From positions 3,348,001-3,412,000 of the forward strand of contig NZ_LT629802.1 in assembly GCF_900106045.1 (NCBI RefSeq): a stretch of DNA of 64,000 bases, read 5' to 3'. This document shows, piece by piece, positions 21,387 to 31,387 of this stretch. A program made the position numbers and the translations under genes. The stretch's first letter is position 1, and every line of letters begins with the position of its first letter. The stretch is from Pseudomonas mucidolens (lineage in GTDB: Bacteria; Pseudomonadota; Gammaproteobacteria; Pseudomonadales; Pseudomonadaceae). The notes under the pieces are model-generated. The model saw only the letters and a list, made by a program, of their open reading frames with translations. It ran no database searches and had not been told where the DNA came from.

Positions 21387-23707
21387 CAGGCCTTAGTCTC
21401 TTGCTGCCAACCTTGTAATTGATAACGGACTGGCAAGTTACGGACCCGCTTGCCGGTGGCGGCAAAGATCGCATTGCACAGCGCCGGCGCAATCGGCGGC
21501 ACACCCGGCTCCCCCACGCCACCCAACGGCACGTCACCTTTTGGCGTAACCAGATGCACCGCGATTTCCTTGGGCGCCAGCGACATGCGCGCGATTTCGT
21601 ACATGTGGAAGTTATCCTGCTGGACCTTGCCATCCTTGAAGCTGATTTCGCCGAGTACCGCGTTACCCAGGCCCATGACGCAGGCCCCTTCGAACTGCGA
21701 GCGGATGCGTTCCGGGTTGATCTGCGGGCCGCAATCCACGGCGATGTCGGCCTTGTGGACGATCAGGGTGCCATCGTCCTTGACTTCCACCTCGATCACC
21801 GCCGCCACATACGTGACGAAGCTGTAATGCACCGCCAGCCCCAGGCCACGCCCCTTGGGCAACGTACGACCCCATCCGGCGCCCTTGGCGGCCGTTTCCA
21901 GCACACCACGCAGGCGCGCGGTGTCGATGGGATAACGCTCGGGCGACTCACCGTAGTTCCACTCTTCACTCAAGGTTCGCGGATCGATCTGACGATCCGG
22001 TCCTAACAACTTGAGCTGATACTTCAACGGATCCTGGCCGGCCTTGTGGGCCAATTCATCGACAAAGCTCTGAATCGCAAAACCGTGGGGGATGTTCGAT
22101 ACCGAGCGGTACCAACCCACCCGCGTGAATGCGGTGGCTTCCGGGTTTTCCAGGCGCACGTTGGGAATCGCGTAGGCCATGTTGGTGAACCCCATGCCCA
22201 ACTCAAACGCCGCTTCGTGATTCATGCCCGGCGCAAACAGCGCGGTGATGCTCGGCGCCACGGTGCGATGCAGCCAGGCAGCGGGCATGCCGTCCTTGTT
22301 CAGGCCGGCCTTGAGGTATTCAGCGGAAACCGTGTGGAAGTACGAGTTGTGAATATCGTCCTCCCGGGTCCATTGCACCCGCACTGCCTTGCCAGGAAAC
22401 TCCTTGGCCAATATCGCGGCTTCGACGATAAAGTCCGGTTTCGACTTGCGACCAAAACCGCCGCCCAACAGAGTGACGTGGATCGTGACGTTATCGAACG
22501 GCACGCCCAGGCGCTCGGCAACCCGCTCGCGGGTCACTTGCGGTGCCTGGCTCGGTGCCCAGGCTTCGCAGCGACCGTCTTGAAAACGCGCAACGGCGAC
22601 CATGGGTTCCATCGGTGACTGGGCCAGGTGCGGCAGGTAATACATGGCGTCGAGGGTGCTATCGGCATCGCTCAAAGCCTGATCGATGTTCCCGGTATTG
22701 CGCACGGCTTTGCCGGGGTTCCGGGCCGCGGTTTCCAGCGTCTTGCGGTATTCGACGGAGTTGTAACTGGCGTTGGCGCCGTCGTCCCAGACAATCTGCA
22801 AGGCTTCGCGGCCCTTGATCGCCGCCCAGGTATTGCTGGCAACCACCGCCACGCCACCCAGCGGCTGGAACTCCGACGGCAGCGGCCGGCTTTCGATTTC
22901 CAGGACCTTGAGCACCCCAGGGACTTTCAGCGCTGCGCTGGCATCGAAGGATTTGACCTTGCCGCCATACACTGCCGGCCGCGCAATAGTGGCGTACAGC
23001 ATGCCGTCGAAATGCACATCGGCGCCATACACCGCCCGGCCGTTGACAATATCCGCACCGTCGATGGCCTTGGTCGCCTCCTTGCCGATATACCGGAACT
23101 GCGAAGGCTGCTTGAGTCGCAGGCTGTCGCGCGCCGGCACCGCCAGCGCTGCGGCGGCGGTGGCAAGGGCGCCATAACCCAGTTCGCGGCCACTCTTTGA
23201 GTGAACCACTTTGTGCAACTGCGCCCGGCACTCACCCACCGGGACGTTCCATTGCTCGGCGGCAGCCTGCTCCAGCATAGTCCGCACGGCAGCGCCGCAA
23301 CGCCGCATCGGCTCGTACCAATGCCGCATGCTGCGCGAGCCATCAGTGTCCTGGTTACCAAAGCGCACCTCATCAGCGGGTGCCTGCTGGACTTTCACCC
23401 AGGCCCAATCGGCCTCCAGTTCGTCAGCCACCACCATCGTCAGGCTGGTACGCACCCCTTGGCCCATTTCCGAGCGGTTGCAGATCACGGTGACAGTGCC
23501 ATCCGTCGCGATGCTGACGTAGACCTTGGGGTCATCGATCACGCCGTTGGGCATTGCATCCGCGCCGTATTTTTTTACCTCTTCGGCAAACGCATCCGGC
23601 ACGCCCCAACTGGCGGCGACTATCAAGACGCCAGTGGCGCCGGCACCCTTGAGGAACCCACGGCGGCTGAGGTTATTCAGGGCAAAATTTTCCGGTAACT
23701 GGCTCAT
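21386..23707 (-). CDS. iorB: Molybdenum hydroxylase large subunit, isoquinoline 1-oxidoreductase beta-like
   Basis: A Mo-binding catalytic subunit of the xanthine oxidase family, 773 residues. The N-terminus has a twin-arginine signal (LSRRGFLKGAGATG, about 13-26), so the folded enzyme is probably exported to the periplasm. FGRKSKPD and GGVGEPGVPP are Mo-cofactor loop motifs of the IorB group. The oxidised substrate (N-heterocycle or aldehyde) cannot be read from sequence. It overlaps iorA by ATGA and xdhC by one base, so the four genes form one operon. No cytochrome c partner is adjacent. Confidence 0.9.
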   Translation of the reverse strand: MSQLPENFALNNLSRRGFLKGAGATGVLIVAASWGVPDAFAEEVKKYGADAMPNGVIDDPKVYVSIATDGTVTVICNRSEMGQGVRTSLTMVVADELEADWAWVKVQQAPADEVRFGNQDTDGSRSMRHWYEPMRRCGAAVRTMLEQAAAEQWNVPVGECRAQLHKVVHSKSGRELGYGALATAAAALAVPARDSLRLKQPSQFRYIGKEATKAIDGADIVNGRAVYGADVHFDGMLYATIARPAVYGGKVKSFDASAALKVPGVLKVLEIESRPLPSEFQPLGGVAVVASNTWAAIKGREALQIVWDDGANASYNSVEYRKTLETAARNPGKAVRNTGNIDQALSDADSTLDAMYYLPHLAQSPMEPMVAVARFQDGRCEAWAPSQAPQVTRERVAERLGVPFDNVTIHVTLLGGGFGRKSKPDFIVEAAILAKEFPGKAVRVQWTREDDIHNSYFHTVSAEYLKAGLNKDGMPAAWLHRTVAPSITALFAPGMNHEAAFELGMGFTNMAYAIPNVRLENPEATAFTRVGWYRSVSNIPHGFAIQSFVDELAHKAGQDPLKYQLKLLGPDRQIDPRTLSEEWNYGESPERYPIDTARLRGVLETAAKGAGWGRTLPKGRGLGLAVHYSFVTYVAAVIEVEVKDDGTLIVHKADIAVDCGPQINPERIRSQFEGACVMGLGNAVLGEISFKDGKVQQDNFHMYEIARMSLAPKEIAVHLVTPKGDVPLGGVGEPGVPPIAPALCNAIFAATGKRVRNLPVRYQLQGWQQETKA

Positions 23708-24174
23708 GCCTTGGTCCCCTGCAGATGAGTTGCGGCCTGACGGATGGCGGTCTTGATCCGGTTATACGTGCCACAACGACAGATATTTCCGACCATGGCT
23801 TCCTCGATTTGCGCATCGCTGGGGTTGGGGTTGGTCTTCAACAATGCGGTGGCCGACATGATCTGCCCACCCTGGCAGTATCCGCATTGGGCGACGGCCG
23901 TATCCAACCAGGCTTGCTGGACTACCTGGCCCACCGGGTCGCTGTGCAGGTTGTCGATGGTGCTGACGTTCTGGCCGATGACTGATCCGATCGGCGTGAT
24001 GCAACTGCGAGCCGGCGCGCCGTCGATATGGATGGTGCACGCACCGCACAGGCCCATGCCGCAACCGAATTTGGTGCCGTTATAACCCGCGACATCGCGG
24101 ATCGCCCACAGCAGAGGCATGTCCTCGGTGACATCCAGTTGATGATCTTGACCGTTGAGCTTGAGGGTAATCAT
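23704..24174 (-). CDS. iorA: [2Fe-2S] small subunit of molybdenum hydroxylase, IorA-like
   Basis: 156 residues with both iron-sulfur sets: plant-ferredoxin Cys38, Cys43, Cys46 and Cys58, and the helical domain set Cys97, Cys100, Cys132 and Cys134 (CGYCQGGQ, CRCGTY). It passes electrons from the Mo centre of IorB. It has no signal of its own, so it would travel with IorB through Tat. I chose the ATG at 24174; a GTG two codons upstream is possible. It is the first gene of the operon. The 225-base gap upstream holds the murB terminator and presumably the promoter. Confidence 0.92.
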   Translation of the reverse strand: MITLKLNGQDHQLDVTEDMPLLWAIRDVAGYNGTKFGCGMGLCGACTIHIDGAPARSCITPIGSVIGQNVSTIDNLHSDPVGQVVQQAWLDTAVAQCGYCQGGQIMSATALLKTNPNPSDAQIEEAMVGNICRCGTYNRIKTAIRQAATHLQGTKA

Positions 24175-24350
24175 GGGCACGCCCGCATAGTAAATAGGTT
24201 ATGGGGTCGAGCTATCTGGTCGGTTCACGCAGATGGCTCAGGCTAATCGGGCTCTCTTGTGAAGACAGGTCTTCACCGGGCCTTTGATAAACAGGATCTA
24301 TAACACAATAAACAGACATCGTTAGTCGGCCAAGTTAACCCGACATTAAC

Positions 24351-24376
24351 AAAAAAGCCCTGCAATACAGGGCTTG
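24351..24376 (-). terminator. Intrinsic terminator after murB
   Basis: AAGCCCTG pairs with CAGGGCTT over a 5-base loop, with a T6 tail on the minus strand. It ends the exbB-exbD-lpxK-Trm112-kdsB-ptpA-murB transcript about 24 bases after the murB stop. Confidence 0.9.
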
Positions 24377-24399
24377 GTTCAGCAATCAGCAAGCGTAGT

Positions 24400-25419
24400 T
24401 CAATAACGATTGGGCTCCATTTCCAATTCCACCTTGAATCGTTGGGCAATGTCCTGCTGGATGCGCTGCGCCAGGTCGGCAATTTCCTCGCCGGTGGCCG
24501 CGCCATAATTGACCAGCACGAGCGCCTGCAGGCTATGCACGCCAGCGTCACCGTCGCGAAAGCCCTTCCAGCCAGCCTTGTCGATCAGCCAACCAGCGGC
24601 CAGTTTCATCTGTCCATCGGCCTGAGGGTAGGCCACCAGATCCGGATACAGGCCCTTCAACTCTGCGGCCAGCGCCGGGGAAACCAACGGATTCTTGAAG
24701 AAACTGCCGGCGTTGCCCAACTGCGCGGGGTCCGGTAGTTTTTCACGGCGAATACTGCAAATGGCCCGGCTGACATCGCTCGGGGTGGCCTGGGTGATCC
24801 CTTGTTCGGCCAGGCGTTGTTGCACCGGGCCATAATCGAGCTTGAGGTGGGCGACGCGACTCAAGGCAAAACGCACCCGCAGGATCAGCCAGCGTCCGAC
24901 TTCATGCTTGAACAGACTGTCGCGGTAACCAAAATTGCATTCAGCCAGGTTGAAATCCCGCAACTCGCCGGTCTGGCGATCCAGGGCGGTCAACCCGACA
25001 AATACATCCTTGATCTCGACACCGTAGGCACCAATGTTCTGCATCGGTGCCGCGCCGACAGTGCCGGGAATCAGGCTGAGGTTTTCCAGGCCGGAAAAGC
25101 CCTGTTCCAGGGTCCACAGCACGAACGGGTGCCACGCCTCGCCAGCCTCGGCTTCCACGACCACCTGGCTGCCGTCGTCCTGCAGCACCCGAATGCCCCG
25201 GGTTGCCATGCGCAACACCAACGCCGCAATGTCCCGGGTCAGCAGCAGGTTGCTGCCGCCGCCAATCACCAGCAACGGCAGTTGCTGCACGGCCGCATAC
25301 GCCAGGGCTTCGCGCACATCCGCATCGTTGCGCGCCTGCGCGAACAGCTGGGCACGCACATCGATGCCAAAACTGTTGAAGGCTTTCAGGGACACCTGCG
25401 CCCGCATGTCCAAGGTCAT
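24400..25419 (-). CDS. murB: UDP-N-acetylenolpyruvoylglucosamine reductase
   Basis: FAD-dependent reduction of the enolpyruvyl ether to UDP-MurNAc in peptidoglycan synthesis. It has the FAD-binding IGGGSNLLL (about 52-60), IPGTVGAAPMQNIGAYG, and the catalytic Ser in NAGSFFKNP. 339 residues, the long type I form. It starts at an ATG at 25419 overlapping ptpA by ATGA. It is the last gene of the lpxK-kdsB operon. Confidence 0.96.
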   Translation of the reverse strand: MTLDMRAQVSLKAFNSFGIDVRAQLFAQARNDADVREALAYAAVQQLPLLVIGGGSNLLLTRDIAALVLRMATRGIRVLQDDGSQVVVEAEAGEAWHPFVLWTLEQGFSGLENLSLIPGTVGAAPMQNIGAYGVEIKDVFVGLTALDRQTGELRDFNLAECNFGYRDSLFKHEVGRWLILRVRFALSRVAHLKLDYGPVQQRLAEQGITQATPSDVSRAICSIRREKLPDPAQLGNAGSFFKNPLVSPALAAELKGLYPDLVAYPQADGQMKLAAGWLIDKAGWKGFRDGDAGVHSLQALVLVNYGAATGEEIADLAQRIQQDIAQRFKVELEMEPNRY

Positions 25420-25880
25420 AGGCGTCCCTTCAATTCGATCACCAACTCATCACATGCCGCCTCGATCAGGTCCAGGACCCGCTCGAAACCTTGCTCACCG
25501 TCGTAATACGGGTCCGGTACTTCGTCCACCGACGAGTCGTAGCGGCGCAGCAACAAATCCAGCTCGGCCTTGCCCTGGGCGGGTTGCATCGCCTTGAGGT
25601 TGCGCAAGTTGCTCTGGTCCATGGCGAGAATCAGGTCATAACGGGCAAAATCAGCACGCGAGACTTGCTGGGCACGCTGGGCCGACAAGTCATAGCCGCG
25701 CCGTGACGCTGCCTGTTGGCTACGCGTGTCGGGTGGTTTGCCGACGTGCCATTCACCGGTGCCGGCGGACGCCACTTCAACCCGGCCCTGCAGCCCGGCT
25801 TCACGCAGTTTGTGCCGCAGCACGCCTTCGGCGGTAGGCGAGCGGCAGATATTGCCCAGGCAGACAAACAGAACTTCCAT
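25416..25880 (-). CDS. ptpA: Low-molecular-weight protein tyrosine phosphatase
   Basis: 154 residues with the complete catalytic loop CLGNICRSP (Cys7, Arg13) and the acid Asp123 in DPYYDG. The start is the ATG at 25880, sharing one base with the kdsB stop. The longer frame to 26039 overlaps kdsB and lacks similarity. Such enzymes in gram-negatives often act on tyrosine kinases of polysaccharide systems; no such kinase is adjacent, so the target is open. Confidence 0.94.
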   Translation of the reverse strand: MEVLFVCLGNICRSPTAEGVLRHKLREAGLQGRVEVASAGTGEWHVGKPPDTRSQQAASRRGYDLSAQRAQQVSRADFARYDLILAMDQSNLRNLKAMQPAQGKAELDLLLRRYDSSVDEVPDPYYDGEQGFERVLDLIEAACDELVIELKGRL

Positions 25881-26644
25881 CAAGCCCCCAGCAGGCGGCG
25901 GACGCGCTCCAGGTCTTCCAGCGTATCGACTCCCGCGGGCGGCGCTTCCAGGGCATCGCCCACGTGAATTCGCACACCGTGCCAAAGGGCGCGCAGTTGC
26001 TCCAGGGATTCGGTGTTTTCCAGCCAGCAAGGCCCCCAATTGACGAAGTCCTGGAGGAAGCCGGCGCGGTAAGCGTAGATGCCGATGTGACGACGATAGG
26101 GTACGCCCACCGGCAACACATCAGGGTTTTTCGCAAAGTCGTCCCGCGCCCAAGGCAGCGTCGAGCGACTGAACGTCAAGGCCAGTCCGTTGATATCGCT
26201 GACCACTTTCACCACGCTCGGGTTGAACAGGGTTTCAATGTCTTCGATCGGTTCGGCCAGGGTCGCCATGCGCGCTTCGGCGTGAGCCGCCAGGTTCGCC
26301 GCCACCTGATCGATGACGCTGGGAGGAATCAGCGGTTCATCGCCTTGTACGTTGACCACAATAGCGTCCTCTGCCAGCCCCAGGTGCGTGGCGACTTCGG
26401 CCAGGCGATCGGTGCCGGAATTGTGGTCTTCACGGGTCAGCACCGCTTCGGCACCAAAGCCCTGGCAGGCCTGGATAATCCGCACATCATCGGTGGCTAC
26501 CACCACGCGCTGGGCGCTGCTTTTACAAGCCTGCTCCCAGACCCGTTGAATCATCGGCTTGTCACCGATCATCTGCAGCGGCTTGCCGGGCAGACGCGTC
26601 GAAGCGAAACGGGACGGGATGACAACGGTGAAGGCAGTGGTCAT
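25880..26644 (-). CDS. kdsB: CMP-Kdo synthetase
   Basis: Activates 3-deoxy-D-manno-octulosonate with CTP for LPS core synthesis. The N-terminal [15 protein letters not shown], the NVQGDEPLI motif (about 98-106) and SRSTLPW are family hallmarks. 254 residues, normal length. It starts at an ATG at 26644, overlapping the Trm112-like gene by ATGA. Confidence 0.97.
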   Translation of the reverse strand: MTTAFTVVIPSRFASTRLPGKPLQMIGDKPMIQRVWEQACKSSAQRVVVATDDVRIIQACQGFGAEAVLTREDHNSGTDRLAEVATHLGLAEDAIVVNVQGDEPLIPPSVIDQVAANLAAHAEARMATLAEPIEDIETLFNPSVVKVVSDINGLALTFSRSTLPWARDDFAKNPDVLPVGVPYRRHIGIYAYRAGFLQDFVNWGPCWLENTESLEQLRALWHGVRIHVGDALEAPPAGVDTLEDLERVRRLLGA

Positions 26645-26826
26645 TTATCCAGGCGCTCGTCGGTGGTCAGGGTGCGGGCTTCGCTTTCCAGCATCACCGG
26701 AATGCCATCGCGGATCGGGTAAGCCAGGCCGGCACCTTTGCTGATCAGCTCGGTCTTGTCGGCACTGAGCTTGAGCGGGCCTTTGCAAATCGGGCAAGCG
26801 AGGATATCAAGCAGTTTGGTGTCCAT
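26641..26826 (-). CDS. Trm112 family protein (YcaR-like)
   Basis: 61 residues with CPIC at residues 11-14 and a [11 protein letters not shown] end-segment typical of the Trm112/UPF0434 family. Only one Cys pair is present, so a full zinc knuckle is unlikely. It is found between lpxK and kdsB in many gamma-proteobacteria; its role in bacteria is not settled. It is translationally coupled to kdsB. Confidence 0.93.
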   Translation of the reverse strand: MDTKLLDILACPICKGPLKLSADKTELISKGAGLAYPIRDGIPVMLESEARTLTTDERLDK

Positions 26827-26850
26827 GGGGATTTCCTGGAAAGAAGCGTT

Positions 26851-27861
26851 TTAAGGCAAAAGACGAGCGGGCAACAGACGCATCAGTTGCGTGTCGAACC
26901 AGGCGATAAACGCCGGTGACGGTGCCGCATCGACTGCAAGATACCACCAGTGCGCCTGGGCAAAGGCGCGGCACTTCACCGCGTCTTTTTCGGTCATGAC
27001 CAGCGGCAGTGACGGCGTGAAATTCAGGACCTGCGCGCTGTAAGGCGCATGGTCGGCAAACGCGTGCGGTATCGGTCGCCAGTGTAGCGTTTCAAGCGTC
27101 GTGAAGAAACGTTGCGGGTTACCGATACCGGCGACCGCATGGATCTGCTGGCCCTGGGCAAAATGGTCCAGCGGCTGGCGCTCGCCGGTTTGCAGATTGA
27201 CCAGCGCGCTGGGCACCAGACGAAAACCGAAGCCGTCTTCGCGATCCGCGCCGGCGCCGTTATAAAGCAGCGCATCGACGCTTTGCAATCGCTCGACCGG
27301 CTCGCGCAAAGGCCCGGCCGGAAGGCAGCGGCGATTGCCCAGGCCGCGGGCGGCATCGATCAGCACCAGTTCAAGGTCACGGGCCAGGCGGTAGTGTTGT
27401 AGGCCGTCATCGGACAGGATCAGGTCCAGGGGCTCGCTGGCCAATAAGGCTTGCACTGCGCGACCGCGGTCGGGATCGATCATCAGCGCTACGCCGCTGC
27501 GCTGCACGATCAACAGCGGCTCGTCACCCGCCACCTCGGCGCTGTGGCTGGCTTCAACCCGCCAAGGTAAGTGCGGTGGCTTGGCGCCATAGCCGCGACT
27601 GACCACGCCGACCCGCAAACCGCTGCGCTGGCAATGCTCGATCAACCAGAGGATCAAGGGCGTCTTGCCGGTCCCGCCGACGGTGATGTTGCCCACCACC
27701 ACCAACGGCACCGGCGATTGATAGATCGTCCCTTCGCCAGCCAGAAAACGTTCGCGCTTACGCCTCACCACCCGGCGATAAAGCGATTCCAGCGGCTGCA
27801 GCAACGCGAGCGCCGGATGGCCGTCGTACCAGGCCTTGAGCAGACGATCGGAGAGAGCCAT
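26851..27861 (-). CDS. lpxK: Tetraacyldisaccharide 4'-kinase
   Basis: Phosphorylates the 4' position of the lipid A precursor at the inner face of the inner membrane. It has a P-loop variant in [12 protein letters not shown] (57-68), the GVVSRGYG motif and [12 protein letters not shown]. 336 residues, normal length. It shares one base with the exbD stop. Grouping with kdsB and murB joins lipid A, Kdo and peptidoglycan steps. Confidence 0.96.
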   Translation of the reverse strand: MALSDRLLKAWYDGHPALALLQPLESLYRRVVRRKRERFLAGEGTIYQSPVPLVVVGNITVGGTGKTPLILWLIEHCQRSGLRVGVVSRGYGAKPPHLPWRVEASHSAEVAGDEPLLIVQRSGVALMIDPDRGRAVQALLASEPLDLILSDDGLQHYRLARDLELVLIDAARGLGNRRCLPAGPLREPVERLQSVDALLYNGAGADREDGFGFRLVPSALVNLQTGERQPLDHFAQGQQIHAVAGIGNPQRFFTTLETLHWRPIPHAFADHAPYSAQVLNFTPSLPLVMTEKDAVKCRAFAQAHWWYLAVDAAPSPAFIAWFDTQLMRLLPARLLP

Positions 27862-28289
27862 CAGGGTTGATCCGCCGCCTCGACCGTGGTCATGCGCAAA
27901 TGGCTGAAACCCAGCTTGCCGGCAGCATCCATGGCAGTGACCACTGCCTGGTGCGGGGTCTTGCCGTCAGCACTGATCGACAGTGGGACTTGCGTGTCAC
28001 CGTCGGACTCTTTCTGCAGTGCTTCCATCAGGCTGGCCAGATCGTTTTTCTCCAGCAACTGGTTATTGACCGAGTACACGCCTTCGGCGCTGATAACCAC
28101 CTCAAGTTGCTTGATCTGCTGGTCTTCGGCCGGCGAGCCGCTGACGGCCTCGGGCAACTCGACGCGCAACTGGGTTTCCCGGGTGAAGGTGGTCGTGACG
28201 ACAAAAAACAGCAACAGGATGAACACCACGTCGATCAACGACGCCAGGTTGATATCGACATTTTCCCGTGGCTTGCGGCGAAATTTCAC
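27861..28289 (-). CDS. exbD: Biopolymer transport protein ExbD
   Basis: 142 residues with one N-terminal membrane helix (about 15-35) carrying the proton-path Asp20 ([12 protein letters not shown]), and a periplasmic domain. It works with ExbB and a TonB-like partner to drive outer-membrane energy transduction. The start is GTG at 28289, overlapping exbB by GTGA. No tonB gene is adjacent. Placement beside lpxK and comEC is conserved in Pseudomonas and may reflect an envelope role distinct from iron uptake. Confidence 0.93.
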   Translation of the reverse strand: MKFRRKPRENVDINLASLIDVVFILLLFFVVTTTFTRETQLRVELPEAVSGSPAEDQQIKQLEVVISAEGVYSVNNQLLEKNDLASLMEALQKESDGDTQVPLSISADGKTPHQAVVTAMDAAGKLGFSHLRMTTVEAADQP

Positions 28290-28921
28290 GCTTTGCCCTC
28301 AACCAGATCGACATCGCGGTCGCCTTGCACCACCTCTACCAACTTGATGGCTTCCTGCTCCATGCCCACCACCAGCTCATCGATGCGGCGTTGCAGGAAA
28401 CGGTGGAAAAACACTGCCGGGATACCCACCATCAGGCCTGCCGCCGTGGTGACCAAGGCTTTGGAAATACCACCGGCCAACACCGCGGCGTTGGTGGTCA
28501 TGCCTGAGCCCGTGAACGAACTGAAAATATCGATCATGCCCAGCACGGTGCCAAGCAAGCCGAGCAACGGTGCCATCGCGGCGATGGTGCCCAAGGCATT
28601 GATATAGCGTTCCAGCTCATGAATGACTCGGGCGGCCGCTTCCTCGATGCATTCTTTCATGATCTCGCGACCGTGCTTGGAATTGGCAAGCCCGGCGGCC
28701 AGGATTTCGCCCAGGGGGGAATTGGCCCGTAGTTCCTTGAGTTTTTCCTTGTCCAGCTGTTTGTCCTTGATCCAGCGCCAGACCTGTCCCAGCAGGTGGT
28801 CCGGCGTCACGCGGCTGGCGCGCAGGGTCCACAGGCGTTCGGCGACGATGCCGAGTGCGGCGATGGAACTCAAAATGATCGGCAACATCATCCAGCCACC
28901 GGATTTGACCAATTCCCACAC
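28286..28921 (-). CDS. exbB: MotA/TolQ/ExbB family proton channel protein
   Basis: 211 residues with three membrane helices (about 8-30, 115-140 and 155-178), including the APLLGLLGTVLGMIDIF and KALVTTAAGLMVGIPAV segments of the family. The start is the GTG at 28921 with AAGGGG upstream. The frame extends 22 codons further to 28987 but would then cross the only good ribosome site. It forms a pair with exbD. Confidence 0.92.
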   Translation of the reverse strand: MWELVKSGGWMMLPIILSSIAALGIVAERLWTLRASRVTPDHLLGQVWRWIKDKQLDKEKLKELRANSPLGEILAAGLANSKHGREIMKECIEEAAARVIHELERYINALGTIAAMAPLLGLLGTVLGMIDIFSSFTGSGMTTNAAVLAGGISKALVTTAAGLMVGIPAVFFHRFLQRRIDELVVGMEQEAIKLVEVVQGDRDVDLVEGKA

Positions 28922-28996
28922 AGTGAATGCCCCTTCGAAAAAGTGCGCCACTTTAGCATACAGGCGGGCCAGGAAGGACCCGCCCACCCAAGAGCA

Positions 28997-31252
28997 TCAT
29001 GTTGCAGGCTGCTGTTTTTGGTAACGCCCAATGACCGGTGGACGCCAGAAACGACGCTGGCTACGCGCCGTGACCGGCGGATCGTCGGTGCCCAGGCGAA
29101 AGCGCACGGCGCCCTGCTCGGCGCTGTCATAAATGGCGCTGCCCACCTGATGATAACGTTCCAGCACTCGCGGGTGGGGATGACCGAAACCGTTGCCATG
29201 CCCACGGGAAATCAGCACCGCCGCGGGGGCCAGCCGTTGCAGAAACGGCCACGAGGAGGAGCTGCGGCTGCCATGATGAGGCGCTTGTAACCAATCGGTG
29301 CCGACGGCCAGGGGCGTGGACAGCAATGCCCGCTCGGCCTGGTGATCGATATCGCCAGTCAGCAGCAACCGCTTGCCACTGGCTTGTACCTGCAAGACAC
29401 AGGACTTCTGGTTACCGCTAACGGCATCCGACCATTGCCACAGCTGAAACGTCACGCCGTCCCATTCCCATTGCTCACCGCTGGCACACGGTTGTGCCTG
29501 CAAAAACAGCGCAAGCCCCACGGTCTCCCCGCCCACCACCCGCTTGACCGGCAGCCCGCGGGCGACGGCCGCTGCGCCGCCCGCGTGATCGGCGTCGGCA
29601 TGACTGAGCACCATCAAATCCAACTGTGTAACGCCCCATTTGCGCAACGACGGCAGCACCACCCGCGCGCCGAGATCGAAATCGCCAAGGCGCGGCCCGG
29701 CGTCATACAGCAAGGTGTGGTGGCGGGTACGCAGCACGATTGCCAGCCCCTGGCCAACATCCAGTTGCACCACCTCGACCTGTCCACGGGGAATGTCTTC
29801 ACCGGGCACAAACACCGCCAACAGCAGCAAGGGCCATCCCAACAGACGAAAAGGAATGCCGGTGGGCATCAATAACAGCAGGGCTCCGATCAAGCTCAAC
29901 AACCAGAATCCGAAGGGCATCTCGGCCGGGATCCAGGCGGGTAGTTGCCCCGCAAGCACGCCCAATGCCGTGAACAACCCGTTCAGCGCGCCGCCCGCCA
30001 ACCACAGCAAACCACTTCCCAGCACCGGGACCGCCAACAACAGTGTTCCGAGCACTGCCAGCGGCAACACCACCACGCTGATCCAGGGTACGGCAAACAG
30101 GTTAGCCAAAGGGGCGCTCAGGCTGACCGGCAGGCCGAGCACCAGGATCAGTGGAAACAAACCAATCGCGATCAGCCACTGGGCGCGGGTCCAGGCGTGC
30201 CATACACGCCAGGGCCCCAGACGCCCGCTGAACGCCAGCACCAACACGGCCACCGCGGCGAATGACAGCCAGAACCCCGGCTGCAGACTGGCCAATGGCT
30301 CCATGACCAACACGGCATTCAGCGCCAGCAACAGTGGCCACCAGATGCCCAGGTGCCGAAATCGCAGGCGCCACAGCAACACCAGCCCGACCATCACGCA
30401 AGCCCGCTGCACCGGCACTTCAAAACCCGCCAACAGGCCATAAGCCAGCGCGGCGGCAAAGGCCAGCCCACAGGCCCAAGGCAGCCAGGGGATGCGCCTG
30501 GGCCACGCCCCGTAGCGGGCCAAACCAGCGACCAGGGCATAGATCAACCCGGACAACAGGCCGATGTGCTGACCCGAAATCACCAATAAATGCACAGTGC
30601 CGGTGTCCTGCAAAATACGCCAGTCCTCGCGCAGCAAACCGGAACCATCGCCCAGCACCAGCGCCGCCAGCCCGGCTTCCCGGCCTTGAGCGTCCACCGC
30701 TAATAGCTGCTGGCGGATCGAATCTCGCCAGGCGTGCCGGGCAGGCGCCAGACGCTGGCCGTCCTTGACCGATCCGGTCGCCCCCACACGCCGGGTCAAT
30801 AACCAGGCCTGCTGGTCAAATCCGTGAAAATTGAGCAACCCGGACGGCCGCTTGAGGGTGACGGCCAAGCGCCAGCGCTCGCCACCCTGCACCGGCGGCC
30901 CGCCATGCCAGGTCAGACGAATGCGCTTGGGCAGTTTGGCTTTGCGCGAGCGGCCGTCGCTCAGCTCGAAACGCACCACGCCCTCTGTGTGCTGGGTCAG
31001 CCCCGTGACCCGCCCTTCCACCCACCGTGTCTGACCATCCAGCTCCGACGCGAGCCGATCATCCAGTGCCCACTGGGCGCTGAGGCAGGCCCAACCCAAG
31101 CCGAGTAAGAAAAAAGCCAACGGATACGTACGAAACGGTAGCATCATCAACGCGACGACCGGTAGGACCAGCAGCCAACCGACCGACGGCAACGCCGGCA
31201 GGAAACGCAAGGCAAGCAATCCCAGTGCGAGCGCGAACATCCCTGTGCGCAT
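28997..31252 (-). CDS. comEC: DNA internalization protein ComEC/Rec2
   Basis: 751 residues, full length. It has an N-terminal DUF4131/OB-like region, a competence domain of many membrane helices (about 200-480) including the ISGQHIGLLSGL motif, and a C-terminal metallo-beta-lactamase domain with HADADHAGG from His551 and APHHGSRSS near 670. It forms the inner-membrane channel for single-stranded DNA in natural transformation. The open frame suggests it is functional, but transformation also needs type IV pilus genes, which are not in this window. It starts at an ATG at 31252. Confidence 0.94.
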   Translation of the reverse strand: MRTGMFALALGLLALRFLPALPSVGWLLVLPVVALMMLPFRTYPLAFFLLGLGWACLSAQWALDDRLASELDGQTRWVEGRVTGLTQHTEGVVRFELSDGRSRKAKLPKRIRLTWHGGPPVQGGERWRLAVTLKRPSGLLNFHGFDQQAWLLTRRVGATGSVKDGQRLAPARHAWRDSIRQQLLAVDAQGREAGLAALVLGDGSGLLREDWRILQDTGTVHLLVISGQHIGLLSGLIYALVAGLARYGAWPRRIPWLPWACGLAFAAALAYGLLAGFEVPVQRACVMVGLVLLWRLRFRHLGIWWPLLLALNAVLVMEPLASLQPGFWLSFAAVAVLVLAFSGRLGPWRVWHAWTRAQWLIAIGLFPLILVLGLPVSLSAPLANLFAVPWISVVVLPLAVLGTLLLAVPVLGSGLLWLAGGALNGLFTALGVLAGQLPAWIPAEMPFGFWLLSLIGALLLLMPTGIPFRLLGWPLLLLAVFVPGEDIPRGQVEVVQLDVGQGLAIVLRTRHHTLLYDAGPRLGDFDLGARVVLPSLRKWGVTQLDLMVLSHADADHAGGAAAVARGLPVKRVVGGETVGLALFLQAQPCASGEQWEWDGVTFQLWQWSDAVSGNQKSCVLQVQASGKRLLLTGDIDHQAERALLSTPLAVGTDWLQAPHHGSRSSSSWPFLQRLAPAAVLISRGHGNGFGHPHPRVLERYHQVGSAIYDSAEQGAVRFRLGTDDPPVTARSQRRFWRPPVIGRYQKQQPAT

Positions 31253-31387
31253 GGGTCATTCCTTGAAAGTGAACAGTCGAGTGTCAGCCCGGCCGCGCAC
31301 CTGGATTATGATTTTTTGTCACAAAGTCTGAATTTCACGTTCACGGAATCCGGGCATACTTGTCCCTCGAACTGACCTGGACCCCTT

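Noticed and set aside
28963..28985. GGCGGG/CCCGCC hairpin between exbB and comEC as a terminator
   Set aside because: No T-run follows on the minus strand, so it does not meet the intrinsic terminator pattern; it may only be a GC-rich gap sequence.
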